DNA of 64,000 nucleotides, taken from Isoalcanivorax indicus. GTDB lineage: Bacteria > Pseudomonadota > Gammaproteobacteria > Pseudomonadales > Alcanivoracaceae. A model generated the notes under the pieces. The model did no database searches and had not been told where the DNA came from. It saw only the letters and a list, made by a program, of their open reading frames with translations. Shown piece by piece: positions 18,494 through 27,672 of the stretch. The position numbers and the translations under genes were made by a program. The DNA is taken from assembly GCF_003259185.1 (NCBI RefSeq), contig NZ_QGMP01000001.1, positions 2,232,001-2,296,000 on the forward strand, written 5' to 3'. The number at the start of each line of letters is the position of its first letter. Position 1 is the first letter of the stretch.

Positions 18494-21391
18494 ATGCAGA
18501 CGGATACTCAACACACCAGCCAGACCGGCACCCAGGCCCCCCGCAACGACGGGGGTGACGACGCCCTGAACGCCACCGCCCCGGGCCAGCTGCGCGTCAT
18601 CAAGCGCAACGGCAAGGTGGTGCCCTACACCGACGACAAGATCGCGGTCGCCATCACCAAGGCCTTCCTGGCCGTGGAAGGCGGCACGGCAGCCGCCTCG
18701 TCACGCATCCACGAGACCGTGGCGCGCCTGACCGAACAGGTCGGCACCACCTTCCGGCGCCGTCTGGTGTCCGGCGGCACCATCCACATCGAGGAAATCC
18801 AGGACCAGGTGGAACTGGCCCTGATGCGCAATGGCGAGCACAAGGTGGCCCGCTCCTATGTGCTGTACCGCGATGAACAGGCGCGCAAGCGTGCCGAGAA
18901 AGCGAAGCAGCAATCTGCCGCCAGCAGCGAGCACACGCACCCGAGCGTCACCGTGACCATGGAAGACGGCAGCAAGGCGCCGCTGGACATGGCACGTCTG
19001 GAAGGCCTGATCATCGAAGCCTGCAGTGGCCTGGACGATGTGGATGCCAACAAGATCATCGGCGAGACGGTCAAGAACCTGTATGACGGCGTCTCCATCC
19101 GCGACGTCAACACCTCCATGGTGATGACCGCCCGCACCCTGATCGAACAGGAGCCGAACTACTCCCAGGTCACCGCCCGTCTGCTGATGGACAGCCTGCG
19201 CGCCGAAGCACTGCAGTTCCTCGGCGTGGCCGAGCGTGCCGACCAGCACGAGATGGAAGCCCTGTACGGCACCGCACTGAAAGCCTACGTCCATAAAGGC
19301 ATCGAACTGGAATTGCTGGACCCGGAGCTGGCCCGCTTCGATCTGGAGCGCATCGGCGCTGCCCTGAAAGGCGAGCGCGACATGCAGTTCACCTATCTGG
19401 GCCTGCAAACCCTGTACGACCGCTACTTCATCCACAGCAAGGACACCCGCTTCGAGCTGCCGCAGTGCTTCTTCATGCGTGTGGCCATGGGTCTGGCTGT
19501 GCGCGAGGACGACCGCGAAGCGCGTGCCATCGAGTTCTATAACCTGCTGTCCAGCTTCGACTACATGAGCTCGACGCCGACCCTGTTCAATGCCGGCACC
19601 CTGCGCCCGCAGTTGTCCAGCTGCTACCTGACCACGGTGCCGGATGACCTGCACGGCATCTACAGCGCCATCCGCGACAACGCCATGCTGTCCAAGTTTG
19701 CCGGCGGCCTGGGCAACGACTGGACCCCGGTACGTGCACTGGGCGCCTACATCAAGGGCACCAACGGCAAGAGCCAGGGTGTGGTGCCGTTCCTGAAGGT
19801 GGTCAACGACACCGCCGTGGCGGTCAACCAGGGCGGCAAGCGCAAGGGCGCGGTCTGTGCCTACCTGGAAACCTGGCACATGGACATCGAGGAATTCGTC
19901 GAGCTGCGCAAGAACACCGGCGATGACCGCCGCCGTACCCATGACATGAACACCGCCAACTGGATTCCTGACCTGTTCATGAAGCGGGTCATGGAAGAAG
20001 GCGAATGGACCCTGTTCTCGCCCAACGACGTGCCGGACCTGCATGACCTCTACGGCCAGGCCTTCGAGAAGCAGTACCTCGAATACGAAGCCATGACCCG
20101 CGATGGCCGCATGAAGCTGTTCAAGCGCATTCCGGCGATCAATCTGTGGCGCAAGATGCTGTCCATGCTGTTCGAGACAGGCCACCCGTGGTTCACCTTC
20201 AAGGACCCGTGCAACCTGCGCAGCCCACAGCAGCACAGCGGTGTGGTGCACTCCTCCAACCTGTGCACCGAGATCACCCTGAACACCAATCAGGACGAGA
20301 TCGCCGTGTGCAACCTGGGCTCGGTCAATCTGACCCACCATATCGGTGCGGACGGCGGCCTGGACATGGACAAGCTGCGGACCACCGTGCGCACCGCCGT
20401 GCGCATGCTGGATAACGTCATCGACATCAACTACTACAGCGTGCCGCAAGCGGAGAACTCCAACCTGAAGCACCGCCCGGTAGGCCTGGGCATCATGGGC
20501 TTCCAGGATGCGCTGTACATGCAGAAGATCGCTTACGCGTCGCCGGAAGCTGTGACCTTTGCTGACCGCTCCATGGAAGCCATCAGCTACTATGCCATCG
20601 AGGCCTCCGCCGAGTTGGCCCAGGAGCGTGGCAGCTATCAGAGCTTCGACGGTTCCCTGTGGAGTCAGGGCATCCTGCCGATCGACTCCATCGAACTGCT
20701 GGCCCAGTCACGGGGCAGCGAGAAGTTCCTGATGATGGACCGTGGCCAGACGCTCGACTGGGATCGTCTGCGCGAACAGGCGCGCCAGGGCATGCGCAAC
20801 TCCAACGTGATGGCGATTGCGCCGACGGCGACCATTGCCAACATCACCGGGGTGTCGCAGTCCATCGAACCGACCTATCAGAACCTGTATGTGAAATCGA
20901 ACCTGTCCGGCGAGTTCACCGTGGTCAACCCCTTCCTGGTCAACGACCTGAAGGCGCGTGGCCTGTGGGACAACGTCATGGTCAACGATCTCAAGTACTA
21001 CGACGGTTCGGTGCAGCCTATCGACCGCATTCCGCAGGATCTGAAAGAGATCTACCGGACCGCGTTCGAAGTGGAACCGCGCTGGCTGGTGGAAGCGGCC
21101 AGCCGTCGCCAGAAATGGATCGACCAGGCGCAGTCGCTGAACCTGTATATCGCTCAGGCGAACGGCAAGAAGCTGGACATCACCTACAAGATGGCCTGGC
21201 TGAGCGGTCTGAAGACCACCTATTACCTGCGCGCCATCGGTGCCACCACGTCCGAGAAGTCGACCATCAGTGATGGCCGCCTGAACAGCGTGTCGGCTGC
21301 ACCGACGAGTGATACAGCGAGTTTCGAGCAAGCCGCGGACGTACCGCAGGCCTGTTCTATCGACGACCCCGATTGTGAGGCGTGCCAGTAA
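18494..21391 (+). CDS. nrdA: Ribonucleoside-diphosphate reductase, large subunit (class Ia)
   Basis: This 965-residue catalytic subunit reduces NDPs to dNDPs with a radical supplied by NrdB. Two ATP-cone domains occupy about residues 33-130 (LRVIKRNGKVVPYTDDKIAV) and 148-240 (VTVTMEDGSKAPLDMARLEG). That is the longer Pseudomonas-type layout. Active-site blocks are present: SSCYLTTVP (redox Cys), NLCTEITLNTNQDEIAVCNL (Asn, Cys, Glu and the second redox Cys), and SNVMAIAPTATIANITGVS. A short C-terminal tail has a CEAC pair that shuttles thiols. ATG at 18494 follows GGAG at moderate distance. NrdB starts 36 bases after its stop. NrdR, DnaA-like and hairpin elements upstream suggest cell-cycle and nucleotide control. 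Confidence 0.98.
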   Translation: MQTDTQHTSQTGTQAPRNDGGDDALNATAPGQLRVIKRNGKVVPYTDDKIAVAITKAFLAVEGGTAAASSRIHETVARLTEQVGTTFRRRLVSGGTIHIEEIQDQVELALMRNGEHKVARSYVLYRDEQARKRAEKAKQQSAASSEHTHPSVTVTMEDGSKAPLDMARLEGLIIEACSGLDDVDANKIIGETVKNLYDGVSIRDVNTSMVMTARTLIEQEPNYSQVTARLLMDSLRAEALQFLGVAERADQHEMEALYGTALKAYVHKGIELELLDPELARFDLERIGAALKGERDMQFTYLGLQTLYDRYFIHSKDTRFELPQCFFMRVAMGLAVREDDREARAIEFYNLLSSFDYMSSTPTLFNAGTLRPQLSSCYLTTVPDDLHGIYSAIRDNAMLSKFAGGLGNDWTPVRALGAYIKGTNGKSQGVVPFLKVVNDTAVAVNQGGKRKGAVCAYLETWHMDIEEFVELRKNTGDDRRRTHDMNTANWIPDLFMKRVMEEGEWTLFSPNDVPDLHDLYGQAFEKQYLEYEAMTRDGRMKLFKRIPAINLWRKMLSMLFETGHPWFTFKDPCNLRSPQQHSGVVHSSNLCTEITLNTNQDEIAVCNLGSVNLTHHIGADGGLDMDKLRTTVRTAVRMLDNVIDINYYSVPQAENSNLKHRPVGLGIMGFQDALYMQKIAYASPEAVTFADRSMEAISYYAIEASAELAQERGSYQSFDGSLWSQGILPIDSIELLAQSRGSEKFLMMDRGQTLDWDRLREQARQGMRNSNVMAIAPTATIANITGVSQSIEPTYQNLYVKSNLSGEFTVVNPFLVNDLKARGLWDNVMVNDLKYYDGSVQPIDRIPQDLKEIYRTAFEVEPRWLVEAASRRQKWIDQAQSLNLYIAQANGKKLDITYKMAWLSGLKTTYYLRAIGATTSEKSTISDGRLNSVSAAPTSDTASFEQAADVPQACSIDDPDCEACQ

Positions 21392-21427
21392 ACGGGCACA
21401 CAACAGGACGAATCAAGGAGTATCCTT

Positions 21428-22726
21428 ATGCTGAGCTGGGATGATTTTCATGCGGAAGAGAAGCCAGTCCCCCGGACACAGCCTGCAACCACAGCGCCGC
21501 AGAAACCTGCGGCACCGGCAGCGCCAGCGGCTGACACTGCTGCAGCACCGGCGCCGCGAGCAGATGCTGATGATCTGGCAGCTGCCGCCGACACCGGAGC
21601 GGGAACAGGACACCTGGACAACACCGCCCTCTCCGACGCCGTAAAGCGCGCCCGCGCCAGCGTCAACAAGATGGACGTTGCCGAAGGCGTGGCTGAACTG
21701 GAAGGCACAGCAGGCCGAGTACAGGTGGACGACAAGCGCATGATCAATTGCCGCGCTGACCTGAACCAGCTGGTGCCCTTCAAGTACGACTGGGCCTGGC
21801 AGAAATACCTGGATGGCTGCTCCAACCACTGGATGCCCCAGGAAGTGAACATGTCGGCTGACGTGGCGCTGTGGAAGAACCCGGAAGGCCTGACCGACGA
21901 CGAGCGTCGCATCATCAAGCGCTCCCTGGGCTTTTTCTCCACCGCCGATTCGCTGGTGGCCAACAACCTGGTGCTGGCCGTTTATCGCCTGATCACCAAC
22001 CCGGAGTGCCGCCAGTACATCCTGCGCCAGTCGTTTGAAGAAGCCATTCACACCCACGCCTACCAGTACTGCATCGAGTCACTGGGCATGGATGAAGGCG
22101 AGATCTTCAATATGTACCGCGAACTGCCGTCTGTGGCGAAGAAGGCGCAATGGGGTATCCAGTACACACGGGAAATGTCCAATCCGGAGTTCACCACCGG
22201 CACCGTGGAAACCGACAAGGCCCTGCTGGAAAACCTGATCGCGTTCTACTGTGTACTGGAAGGCATCTTCTTCTACTGCGGTTTCACCCAGATCCTGTCC
22301 ATGGGCCGCCGTAACAAGATGACCGGCGTCGCCGAGCAGTTCCAGTACATCCTGCGCGACGAGTCCATGCATGTGAACTTCGGCGTCGATGTGATCAACC
22401 AGATCAAGATCGAGAACCCGCATCTGTGGGATGCGCAAATGCGCGACAAGGCCACGCAGATGATCCTGGAAGGCACCGAGCTGGAAATCCAGTATGCCCG
22501 CGACACCATGCCGCGCGGCGTACTCGGCATGAACGCGGCCATGATGGAAGAGTACCTGCAATTCATCGCCAACCGGCGTCTGGCCCAGCTGGGTCTGCCG
22601 GAGCAGTTCAAGGGTGTCAACAACCCTTTCCCGTGGATGAGCGAGATCATGGACCTGCGCAAGGAGAAGAACTTCTTCGAGACGCGCGTGATCGAATATC
22701 AGACAGGCGGTTCGCTGAGCTGGTAA
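21428..22726 (+). CDS. nrdB: Ribonucleoside-diphosphate reductase, small subunit (class Ia)
   Basis: This 432-residue subunit holds the di-iron centre and tyrosyl radical. Ligand motifs are visible: EEAIHTHAY (Glu, His and the radical Tyr four residues after the His), [10 protein letters not shown] (Glu) and RDESMHVNF (Glu, His). The C-terminal tail needed to dock NrdA is present ([16 protein letters not shown]). After the first seven residues (MLSWDDF) comes an Ala/Pro-rich low-complexity stretch to about residue 60. It looks like an inserted flexible linker relative to E. coli NrdB. AAGGAG lies seven bases before ATG. Seven bases after its stop begins an AT-rich gene that looks foreign. Confidence 0.97.
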   Translation: MLSWDDFHAEEKPVPRTQPATTAPQKPAAPAAPAADTAAAPAPRADADDLAAAADTGAGTGHLDNTALSDAVKRARASVNKMDVAEGVAELEGTAGRVQVDDKRMINCRADLNQLVPFKYDWAWQKYLDGCSNHWMPQEVNMSADVALWKNPEGLTDDERRIIKRSLGFFSTADSLVANNLVLAVYRLITNPECRQYILRQSFEEAIHTHAYQYCIESLGMDEGEIFNMYRELPSVAKKAQWGIQYTREMSNPEFTTGTVETDKALLENLIAFYCVLEGIFFYCGFTQILSMGRRNKMTGVAEQFQYILRDESMHVNFGVDVINQIKIENPHLWDAQMRDKATQMILEGTELEIQYARDTMPRGVLGMNAAMMEEYLQFIANRRLAQLGLPEQFKGVNNPFPWMSEIMDLRKEKNFFETRVIEYQTGGSLSW

Positions 22727-22733
22727 TGCAAAA

Positions 22734-23834
22734 ATGACAATAGACCGTCCCGAAATTTTCTTCGAGAGAATACACCCTTATAAAGGTGGGGACGGCTCTG
22801 TTGTTCTTGAGCGACTGCTCAATAAAAAGCCTCAGCGCATGTTAGTACCCCCAAGAGAACTTGAGATTCTTTCAAGACGCATCTATAACCTAAAAGATGT
22901 TAGGTTCTCGACCGGCTGCTTTTCGGGATTACCGCTACTACTGAATATGCGCAGCACATCGTGCTGCACGGTGCGAATACCAAAGAGCCAAGGAAATCAA
23001 ACGTTCCACATAGTAACGATGAGGCTCGATAGATCGGGCATCCCCCTATGCTCTGTATGTGTAGATGATGGGAGAGAGCTTACCTTCATATGGACCTTTG
23101 AATCTCCGATACAGAAAAGGGAGTTCTTCGACGCCCATATAATTCAAAACACCATAAAGGAAAAGATCGAAGAGTTCAGCCCCACACAAGATTCCGCCGA
23201 CTTAAGCTCTTTAATCCCCTTCGTCGGGTCGCAAAACTCGAAAACAGGAGTTCACGCTGCCCCCAGGCATATAGGGAAGAGCTACTCGAAAGAGTTTCTC
23301 CGAGAAAAAATACTAGACCTCACACCAGCATCCAAACGAGACAAACACCTCCGAAATGCCGGCCTTCTTTTAGAGCTCCAATCTCTTTTTGACAGCAGAT
23401 GGTGGGCAATAAGTTCTTCACCAGAGCAATGCAAAAACTGGGTGTTATTCTTTGGAGTTGCGTTATCCCCTTTCTGTTCACCCAAGCAGATGGAGCTGGA
23501 ACTTAAAGCTATTTCCGAGTCCATAGAACAGAAACCTTGGCGCGACATTAAAGAAAAATATAAAGGGATAATTGGATCGATCACATCTTCCTGCCATGAT
23601 GGATTCATAAAGTACAATGGCTCCATCTACTCCGTGTATGCCCCACACTGGCCCGAATGGGTAAAGGGAGCTCTTAGCATATCTAATGATGAAATCTCTG
23701 ACCTTGATCTAAAGCTATTAAGCGGAGAGGCCAGTCTGTCACCTCATCTAAGTAACCCTACACGGCGCTTCCTGCCAGTCGGGAACTGGGAGTTCGTACC
23801 TGAAAGCCGTTTCTTACTCAAGAAGGTAAGTTAG
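22734..23834 (+). CDS. Orphan protein of unknown function, AT-rich, probably acquired
   Basis: I do not recognise this 366-residue protein. It has no signal peptide or convincing TM segment. It is Cys-containing, with a mixed alpha/beta look, for example strands in TFHIVTMRLD and LTFIWTFES and helices from about residue 135 on. Its composition departs sharply from the neighbours. The stretches 22741-22800 and 23281-23340 have 29 and 27 G+C of 60 by hand count, and AGA, AGG, ATA and TTA codons are frequent. Nearby genes avoid these codons. ATG at 22734 is seven bases after the nrdB stop with no Shine-Dalgarno, so translation may depend on re-initiation. No integrase, tRNA or clear repeats flank it. 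Plausible classes are a mobile-element or defence-type cargo gene, but nothing in the sequence decides this. Confidence 0.75.
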   Translation: MTIDRPEIFFERIHPYKGGDGSVVLERLLNKKPQRMLVPPRELEILSRRIYNLKDVRFSTGCFSGLPLLLNMRSTSCCTVRIPKSQGNQTFHIVTMRLDRSGIPLCSVCVDDGRELTFIWTFESPIQKREFFDAHIIQNTIKEKIEEFSPTQDSADLSSLIPFVGSQNSKTGVHAAPRHIGKSYSKEFLREKILDLTPASKRDKHLRNAGLLLELQSLFDSRWWAISSSPEQCKNWVLFFGVALSPFCSPKQMELELKAISESIEQKPWRDIKEKYKGIIGSITSSCHDGFIKYNGSIYSVYAPHWPEWVKGALSISNDEISDLDLKLLSGEASLSPHLSNPTRRFLPVGNWEFVPESRFLLKKVS

Positions 23835-23970
23835 TTCTCACTCATAGAAACGGTTGCGGCCGAGAAATTCCGTACGTCCATAACTCCCCGTTGCATTCTT
23901 GTTATGGTATGTTGTAGAGGCTGAAGGGCGTCATTACCTCTTGGCACCGAACCACTACAGGAGCACATGT

Positions 23971-24171
23971 ATGAGCGATCACCTGGAACTGGATGCGGAA
24001 GACCTGCTCACTACCCTGGAACATGTGGAAGAAACACTGACAGTCATGTCCGGCGTCGTCAGCCACCTGAAAGAACAGGTGCTGGCACAACTGGACGAGG
24101 GGGAAATGGTGGAGCTCAGCGCCGAGGAATTTCTCGAGTGCTGTGACAACGCCACCGGCACCTGGCACTGA
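23971..24171 (+). CDS. Small acidic protein of unknown function (66 aa)
   Basis: The start MSDHLELDAEDLL at 23971 has AGGAG eight bases upstream, which favours it over an in-frame ATG at 23899. The product is 66 residues, strongly acidic, and almost entirely helical by pattern (LLTTLEHVEETLTVMSGVV, then HLKEQVLAQLDEGEMVELS). Two adjacent cysteines near the C-terminus (LECCDN) could bind metal or form a disulfide. It has no signal peptide. Composition is back to that of the host chromosome, unlike the orphan gene just before it. A terminator-like hairpin follows at 24220. Function unknown; the clear ribosome site makes it a likely real gene. Confidence 0.7.
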   Translation: MSDHLELDAEDLLTTLEHVEETLTVMSGVVSHLKEQVLAQLDEGEMVELSAEEFLECCDNATGTWH

Positions 24172-24219
24172 CAGCGAGAACCTGACAGCGCCAACCGGAG
24201 GACACATCCGCAGATAGCC

Positions 24220-24253
24220 GGGGCCACCCGGTGTCGGCGGACGGCCCCCTTTT
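24220..24253 (+). terminator. Probable intrinsic terminator after the small acidic protein
   Basis: GGGGCC (24220-24225) can pair with GGCCCC (24243-24248), followed by CTTTT. The loop is 17 bases and partly self-complementary. It lies about 50 bases after the small gene. Confidence 0.5.
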
Positions 24254-24340
24254 CAATCCTGCCTCTTGCCAACTCAATGTAGCCTGGCACTCATTGACTC
24301 GCCCCCCCTGCCCCCCCTGGACTGTCCAGCCGCCTGCGCA

Positions 24341-24431
24341 ATGAACAGGATATGAACAGGCCATTAACCGCAAATTACCAGAACAGCCCCATCACCGCTC
24401 TTCACCTCAAGAAGCCCATTTCTGTTCATAT
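24341..24431. repeat. Three ATGAACAG repeats upstream of the pilus operon
   Basis: ATGAACAG occurs at 24341-24348 and 24352-24359 as an 11-base-period tandem. Its inverse CTGTTCAT lies at 24423-24430. The last two extend to a ten-base inverted repeat (ATATGAACAG / CTGTTCATAT, 24350-24359 and 24422-24431). Placement 125-215 bases before the pilin start suggests an operator. The rest of the 385-base gap 24172-24556 holds only the terminator above and C-rich tracts. Confidence 0.4.
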
Positions 24432-24556
24432 CGCGGCTATTGCTGCGCCCTCGCCCCAGTCGTTTCATAGCCACGTTGTCACAAGGCGCCAGCCCAGCGA
24501 CTTTGCTGCCGCGCTGACCTCGTTATCCGGCAACAGATGCCAACTGGAGACTGACT

Positions 24557-25111
24557 ATGAAAAAGATCATCAAGATGACTGCACTGGCGGGCGCCTGTCT
24601 GACTGGCACTGCCGCCATGGCCGCCACCGTAAGCGACACCTTTGAAGTACGTATCACGCTGGAATCCGCCTGTGAAATCAGCGGCACCGTCGCCGGTGGC
24701 GATCTCGGCGCCAGCGACCTGAACTTCGGCACCCACCCCGGCCTGCTCGACGCCAACATCGATGCCAACAACGGCAGTGACGGCATTGCCGTGCGCTGCT
24801 CCAGCGGCACCAGCTACAGCATCGGCCTGGACGACGGCAACAACTTCGACGACGGCCCGGTTGCCAGCAGCCGCGCCATGGCCAACAGCGGCGAGTTCGT
24901 CAGCTATGAGCTGTTCCAGGACGGCGCCCGCAACACCCGCTGGGGCGCACTGGGCAGCGGCGAAGAAGTCGATGCCGTCGGCACCGGCGCTCGCCAGGTG
25001 TTCTCCGTGTTCGGTCGCGTACCGGCCCAGGCACTGGATCTGGACGCCGTGGACCTGAGCAACGGCCCGGCCACCTTCACCGACACCATCACCGCCACGG
25101 TCGAGTTCTGA
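24557..25111 (+). CDS. Csu-type major pilin (spore coat U domain)
   Basis: This 184-residue secreted protein has a Sec signal peptide ending AMA-AT (about residue 22) and one SCPU domain. The domain contains CEISG, a strand-rich middle with RCSSGTSYSIGLDDG, and a terminal TITATVEF. Such proteins are the main shaft subunits of archaic chaperone-usher pili (CsuA/B in Acinetobacter), which mediate attachment to surfaces and biofilm formation. GGAG precedes the ATG. The gene leads a four-gene operon with usher, chaperone and a two-domain tip-like subunit. ATGAACAG repeats upstream may be regulatory. Confidence 0.88.
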   Translation: MKKIIKMTALAGACLTGTAAMAATVSDTFEVRITLESACEISGTVAGGDLGASDLNFGTHPGLLDANIDANNGSDGIAVRCSSGTSYSIGLDDGNNFDDGPVASSRAMANSGEFVSYELFQDGARNTRWGALGSGEEVDAVGTGARQVFSVFGRVPAQALDLDAVDLSNGPATFTDTITATVEF

Positions 25112-25199
25112 TCCTGCCGGTTCCGCACCACCCTGCCCGCCTCTGGCTGCCGTAGCAGCCAGAGGCTTCTACAGCCCCCCTCATCTGGAGAAGCGTGCC

Positions 25200-27659
25200 A
25201 TGCCGTCAACGCCCTTCCGATACGGCCTTGTTGCCGGGTGGCTGCTGTTCGCGGGGCTGCCTTCCGGCGCGTCCGCACAGGGCGGCACGGAGGCCTTACC
25301 GCAACTGGCAGCGCTGGATCTTGCCAGCCTGTCCGTCGCACAGCTTTCGCACAACGATATCGAGGCACTCAAATCCGCCGCACGCGGCGGCGCCTCACAC
25401 CAGTATCCCGCCTGGCCGGAGGTCGTCATCAATGGCGTCAACACCGGCCAGACGCTTCATGTCATGCTCGCGGGCAGTGACCTGCGTGTACGCCCTGCTT
25501 CATTGAGCGCCCTCTCGGTGGCCTTGCCTGAGCCGTTGACGGCCACGGGCGGTAACGACTGGACGTCGTTCAATGCCCTGCAGATCAGCAGCCGTTATGT
25601 GCCGGGCGAACAGCGGCTGTATCTGGACCTGCCGCCGGAATGGCTGCCCGCCCAGTTCATTCGCAGCGGCAATCTGTCCGGTTACCGCGAGGTATCGCGC
25701 GGCAGCGGCGCGCTGATGAACTATGACGTGTTTGCCACCCACCTTGACGACGGCAGCCAGTCCCTGGCCGCCAGCCATGAGCTGCGCCTGTTCAGCGAAT
25801 TCGGCACCTTCAACAGCAGCGGCGTCACCCGCTGGAACGATGCAGCGCCGGACGACAACGGCCAGTACGTGCGCCTGGACACCTTCTGGCGCTATTCCGA
25901 CCCGGCCAGCATGCTCACCTACACGGTGGGTGACACCATTTCCGGTTCACTCGGCTGGAGCAGCGCCACACGTCTGGGCGGCGTGCAGATCGCCCGGAAC
26001 TTCGCCACACGCCCGGACCTGATCACCTTTCCGCTGCCCAGTTTCAGCGGCTCCGCCAGCGTGCCCACCGCGCTGGAGATTTTCGTCAACAACCTCAAGG
26101 TCGGCGAGCAGGCGCTGCAGCCAGGCCCCTTTACGGTGGAAACGGCCCCGCTGCTCACCGGGCTTGGCGAAGTGCAACTGGTCACCACCGACGCCCTGGG
26201 CCGCCAGAGCGTCGAAACCGTGCCGTTCTATGTGTCCCCGCAGCTGCTGCGGGAAGGGCTGCTGGATTACTCCGCCAGTGTCGGTCTGCCACGGCAGCGC
26301 TTCGGTGTCGCCTCGTCGGACTACCGCGACACCCTGCTGGCCACCGGTGTACTGCGTTACGGCCTCAGCGATACCATCACCGCAGAATCCAGCGCCACCG
26401 TCATGGATGACCTGCGCGTGGCCGGCGCTGGCCTGGTGACCCGCCTGGGGCTGCTGGGTGTATCCGGCGTTTCCCTGAGCCACAGTGAAAGCCAGCGCCA
26501 GAGCGGCGGGCAGATTACCGCCAGCCATGAATTCCGCCAGCGCCGCTACGCCTTGAGCGCCCAGCACACCCATCGCGAACGGGGCTTCCGCGACAGCGCC
26601 AATTATTTCAGTGATCGCGATCTGCTGCGCAGCGCCACGCAAGTGAACGCCAGCCTGCGCGCCGGGCGCCAGGGCAGCGTCAATGCCAGCTACCTGCACA
26701 CGCGCCAGTTCGATGCCGACGACAATGAATTTCTGGTGCTGGGCCATACCCGCAACCTGTTGCAGCGCGTCTCCCTGAGCCTGAGCGTCAACCAGAACCT
26801 GCGCGACAGCGACGACCGCACCCTGTTTGCCTCGGTCAGCATGTCGCTGGACCGTCCGGGCCAGCGTAATCTGAGCGCCAGCGCATCGACCTCCCACAGC
26901 GACAACGGCACGCGCTCGCAGCTCAACCTGCGCCGCCCGGTACAGGCCTTCTGGGATGTGGGCTGGAATCTGGGCTATAGCCATGACCACAGCGATGTCA
27001 CCCGCGCTGACGCCACCTGGCGCACGCCTTACGCGCAGATCCAGGGCGGCGCCTCCCGTGGCCACCAGGGCACCGACCTGTTTGCCAGCGCCGATGGCGC
27101 CCTGGTGTATGGCGGCGGCGCTCTGTTTGCCGCCAATCGCGTCACCGACAGCTTTGCCATCGTCGACACCTCCGGCTTCGCGGGTGTGCCCGTTCGGCAA
27201 TCCAATCTGCTGATCGGCCACACCAACCGGCATGGCAAACTGCTGGTGCCCAATCTGGTCTCGTTCGTGCCCAACAAGCTCGCCATCGACATTGATGATC
27301 TGCCCGTCAACGTCCACATCGAGCGCCCGCAGACCGAGGTCACGCCAGCGGATCAGGTCGGCCTCGTGGTACGCTTTGACATCATGCGGCAACACAGCGC
27401 CATCGTTGTGCTGCACGATGCCACCGGCCACGCGTTGCCCCTGGGCACCGCCGTGCTGCTGCCGGACGGTTCACGCAGCGTAGTGGGTCATGACGGTGAA
27501 GTCTTTGTCCCGCATCTGTTGCCGGACGCCGCATCATCCACCGCCGTGCTGACCGTCCTCTCCGGGGACAGCGATGGCTGCCAGGCGTTGTTCGCCGTAC
27601 CGGAGCAGCGCAACGCCCTGCCTCGCATCGGGCCGATCACGTGCAGCGTTAATGATTGA
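25200..27659 (+). CDS. Outer-membrane usher of archaic chaperone-usher pilus
   Basis: This 819-residue protein is CsuD-like. A signal peptide ends near GASA-QGG at about residue 28, followed by an N-terminal chaperone-binding domain. A 24-strand barrel comes next, with a plug inserted near TALEIFVNNLKVGEQALQPG. C-terminal domains include FAGVPVRQSNLLIGHTNRHG and DLPVNVHIERPQTEV. It forms the pore that polymerises and secretes pilus subunits. GGAG precedes ATG 25200. It follows the pilin by 88 bases and precedes the chaperone by 13. In Acinetobacter csu the chaperone gene comes before the usher; here the order is reversed. Confidence 0.92.
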   Translation: MPSTPFRYGLVAGWLLFAGLPSGASAQGGTEALPQLAALDLASLSVAQLSHNDIEALKSAARGGASHQYPAWPEVVINGVNTGQTLHVMLAGSDLRVRPASLSALSVALPEPLTATGGNDWTSFNALQISSRYVPGEQRLYLDLPPEWLPAQFIRSGNLSGYREVSRGSGALMNYDVFATHLDDGSQSLAASHELRLFSEFGTFNSSGVTRWNDAAPDDNGQYVRLDTFWRYSDPASMLTYTVGDTISGSLGWSSATRLGGVQIARNFATRPDLITFPLPSFSGSASVPTALEIFVNNLKVGEQALQPGPFTVETAPLLTGLGEVQLVTTDALGRQSVETVPFYVSPQLLREGLLDYSASVGLPRQRFGVASSDYRDTLLATGVLRYGLSDTITAESSATVMDDLRVAGAGLVTRLGLLGVSGVSLSHSESQRQSGGQITASHEFRQRRYALSAQHTHRERGFRDSANYFSDRDLLRSATQVNASLRAGRQGSVNASYLHTRQFDADDNEFLVLGHTRNLLQRVSLSLSVNQNLRDSDDRTLFASVSMSLDRPGQRNLSASASTSHSDNGTRSQLNLRRPVQAFWDVGWNLGYSHDHSDVTRADATWRTPYAQIQGGASRGHQGTDLFASADGALVYGGGALFAANRVTDSFAIVDTSGFAGVPVRQSNLLIGHTNRHGKLLVPNLVSFVPNKLAIDIDDLPVNVHIERPQTEVTPADQVGLVVRFDIMRQHSAIVVLHDATGHALPLGTAVLLPDGSRSVVGHDGEVFVPHLLPDAASSTAVLTVLSGDSDGCQALFAVPEQRNALPRIGPITCSVND

Positions 27660-27672
27660 GGGAGTGACCCGC

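Noticed and set aside
18701-20473. A 590-codon minus-strand open frame inside nrdA
   Set aside because: nrdA is unmistakable on the plus strand; the antisense product shows low-complexity shadow composition.
22727-23890. Prophage, integron or insertion sequence around the AT-rich orphan
   Set aside because: No integrase, transposase, attachment repeat or terminal inverted repeat was seen; a single foreign gene is all that can be supported.
24283-24300. Possible sigma-54 promoter (TGGCAC) before the pilus operon
   Set aside because: The -12 GC element is not at the required spacing; only TGGCAC matches.
25947-27431. A 494-codon minus-strand open frame
   Set aside because: Antisense to the usher gene; no motifs or ribosome site.
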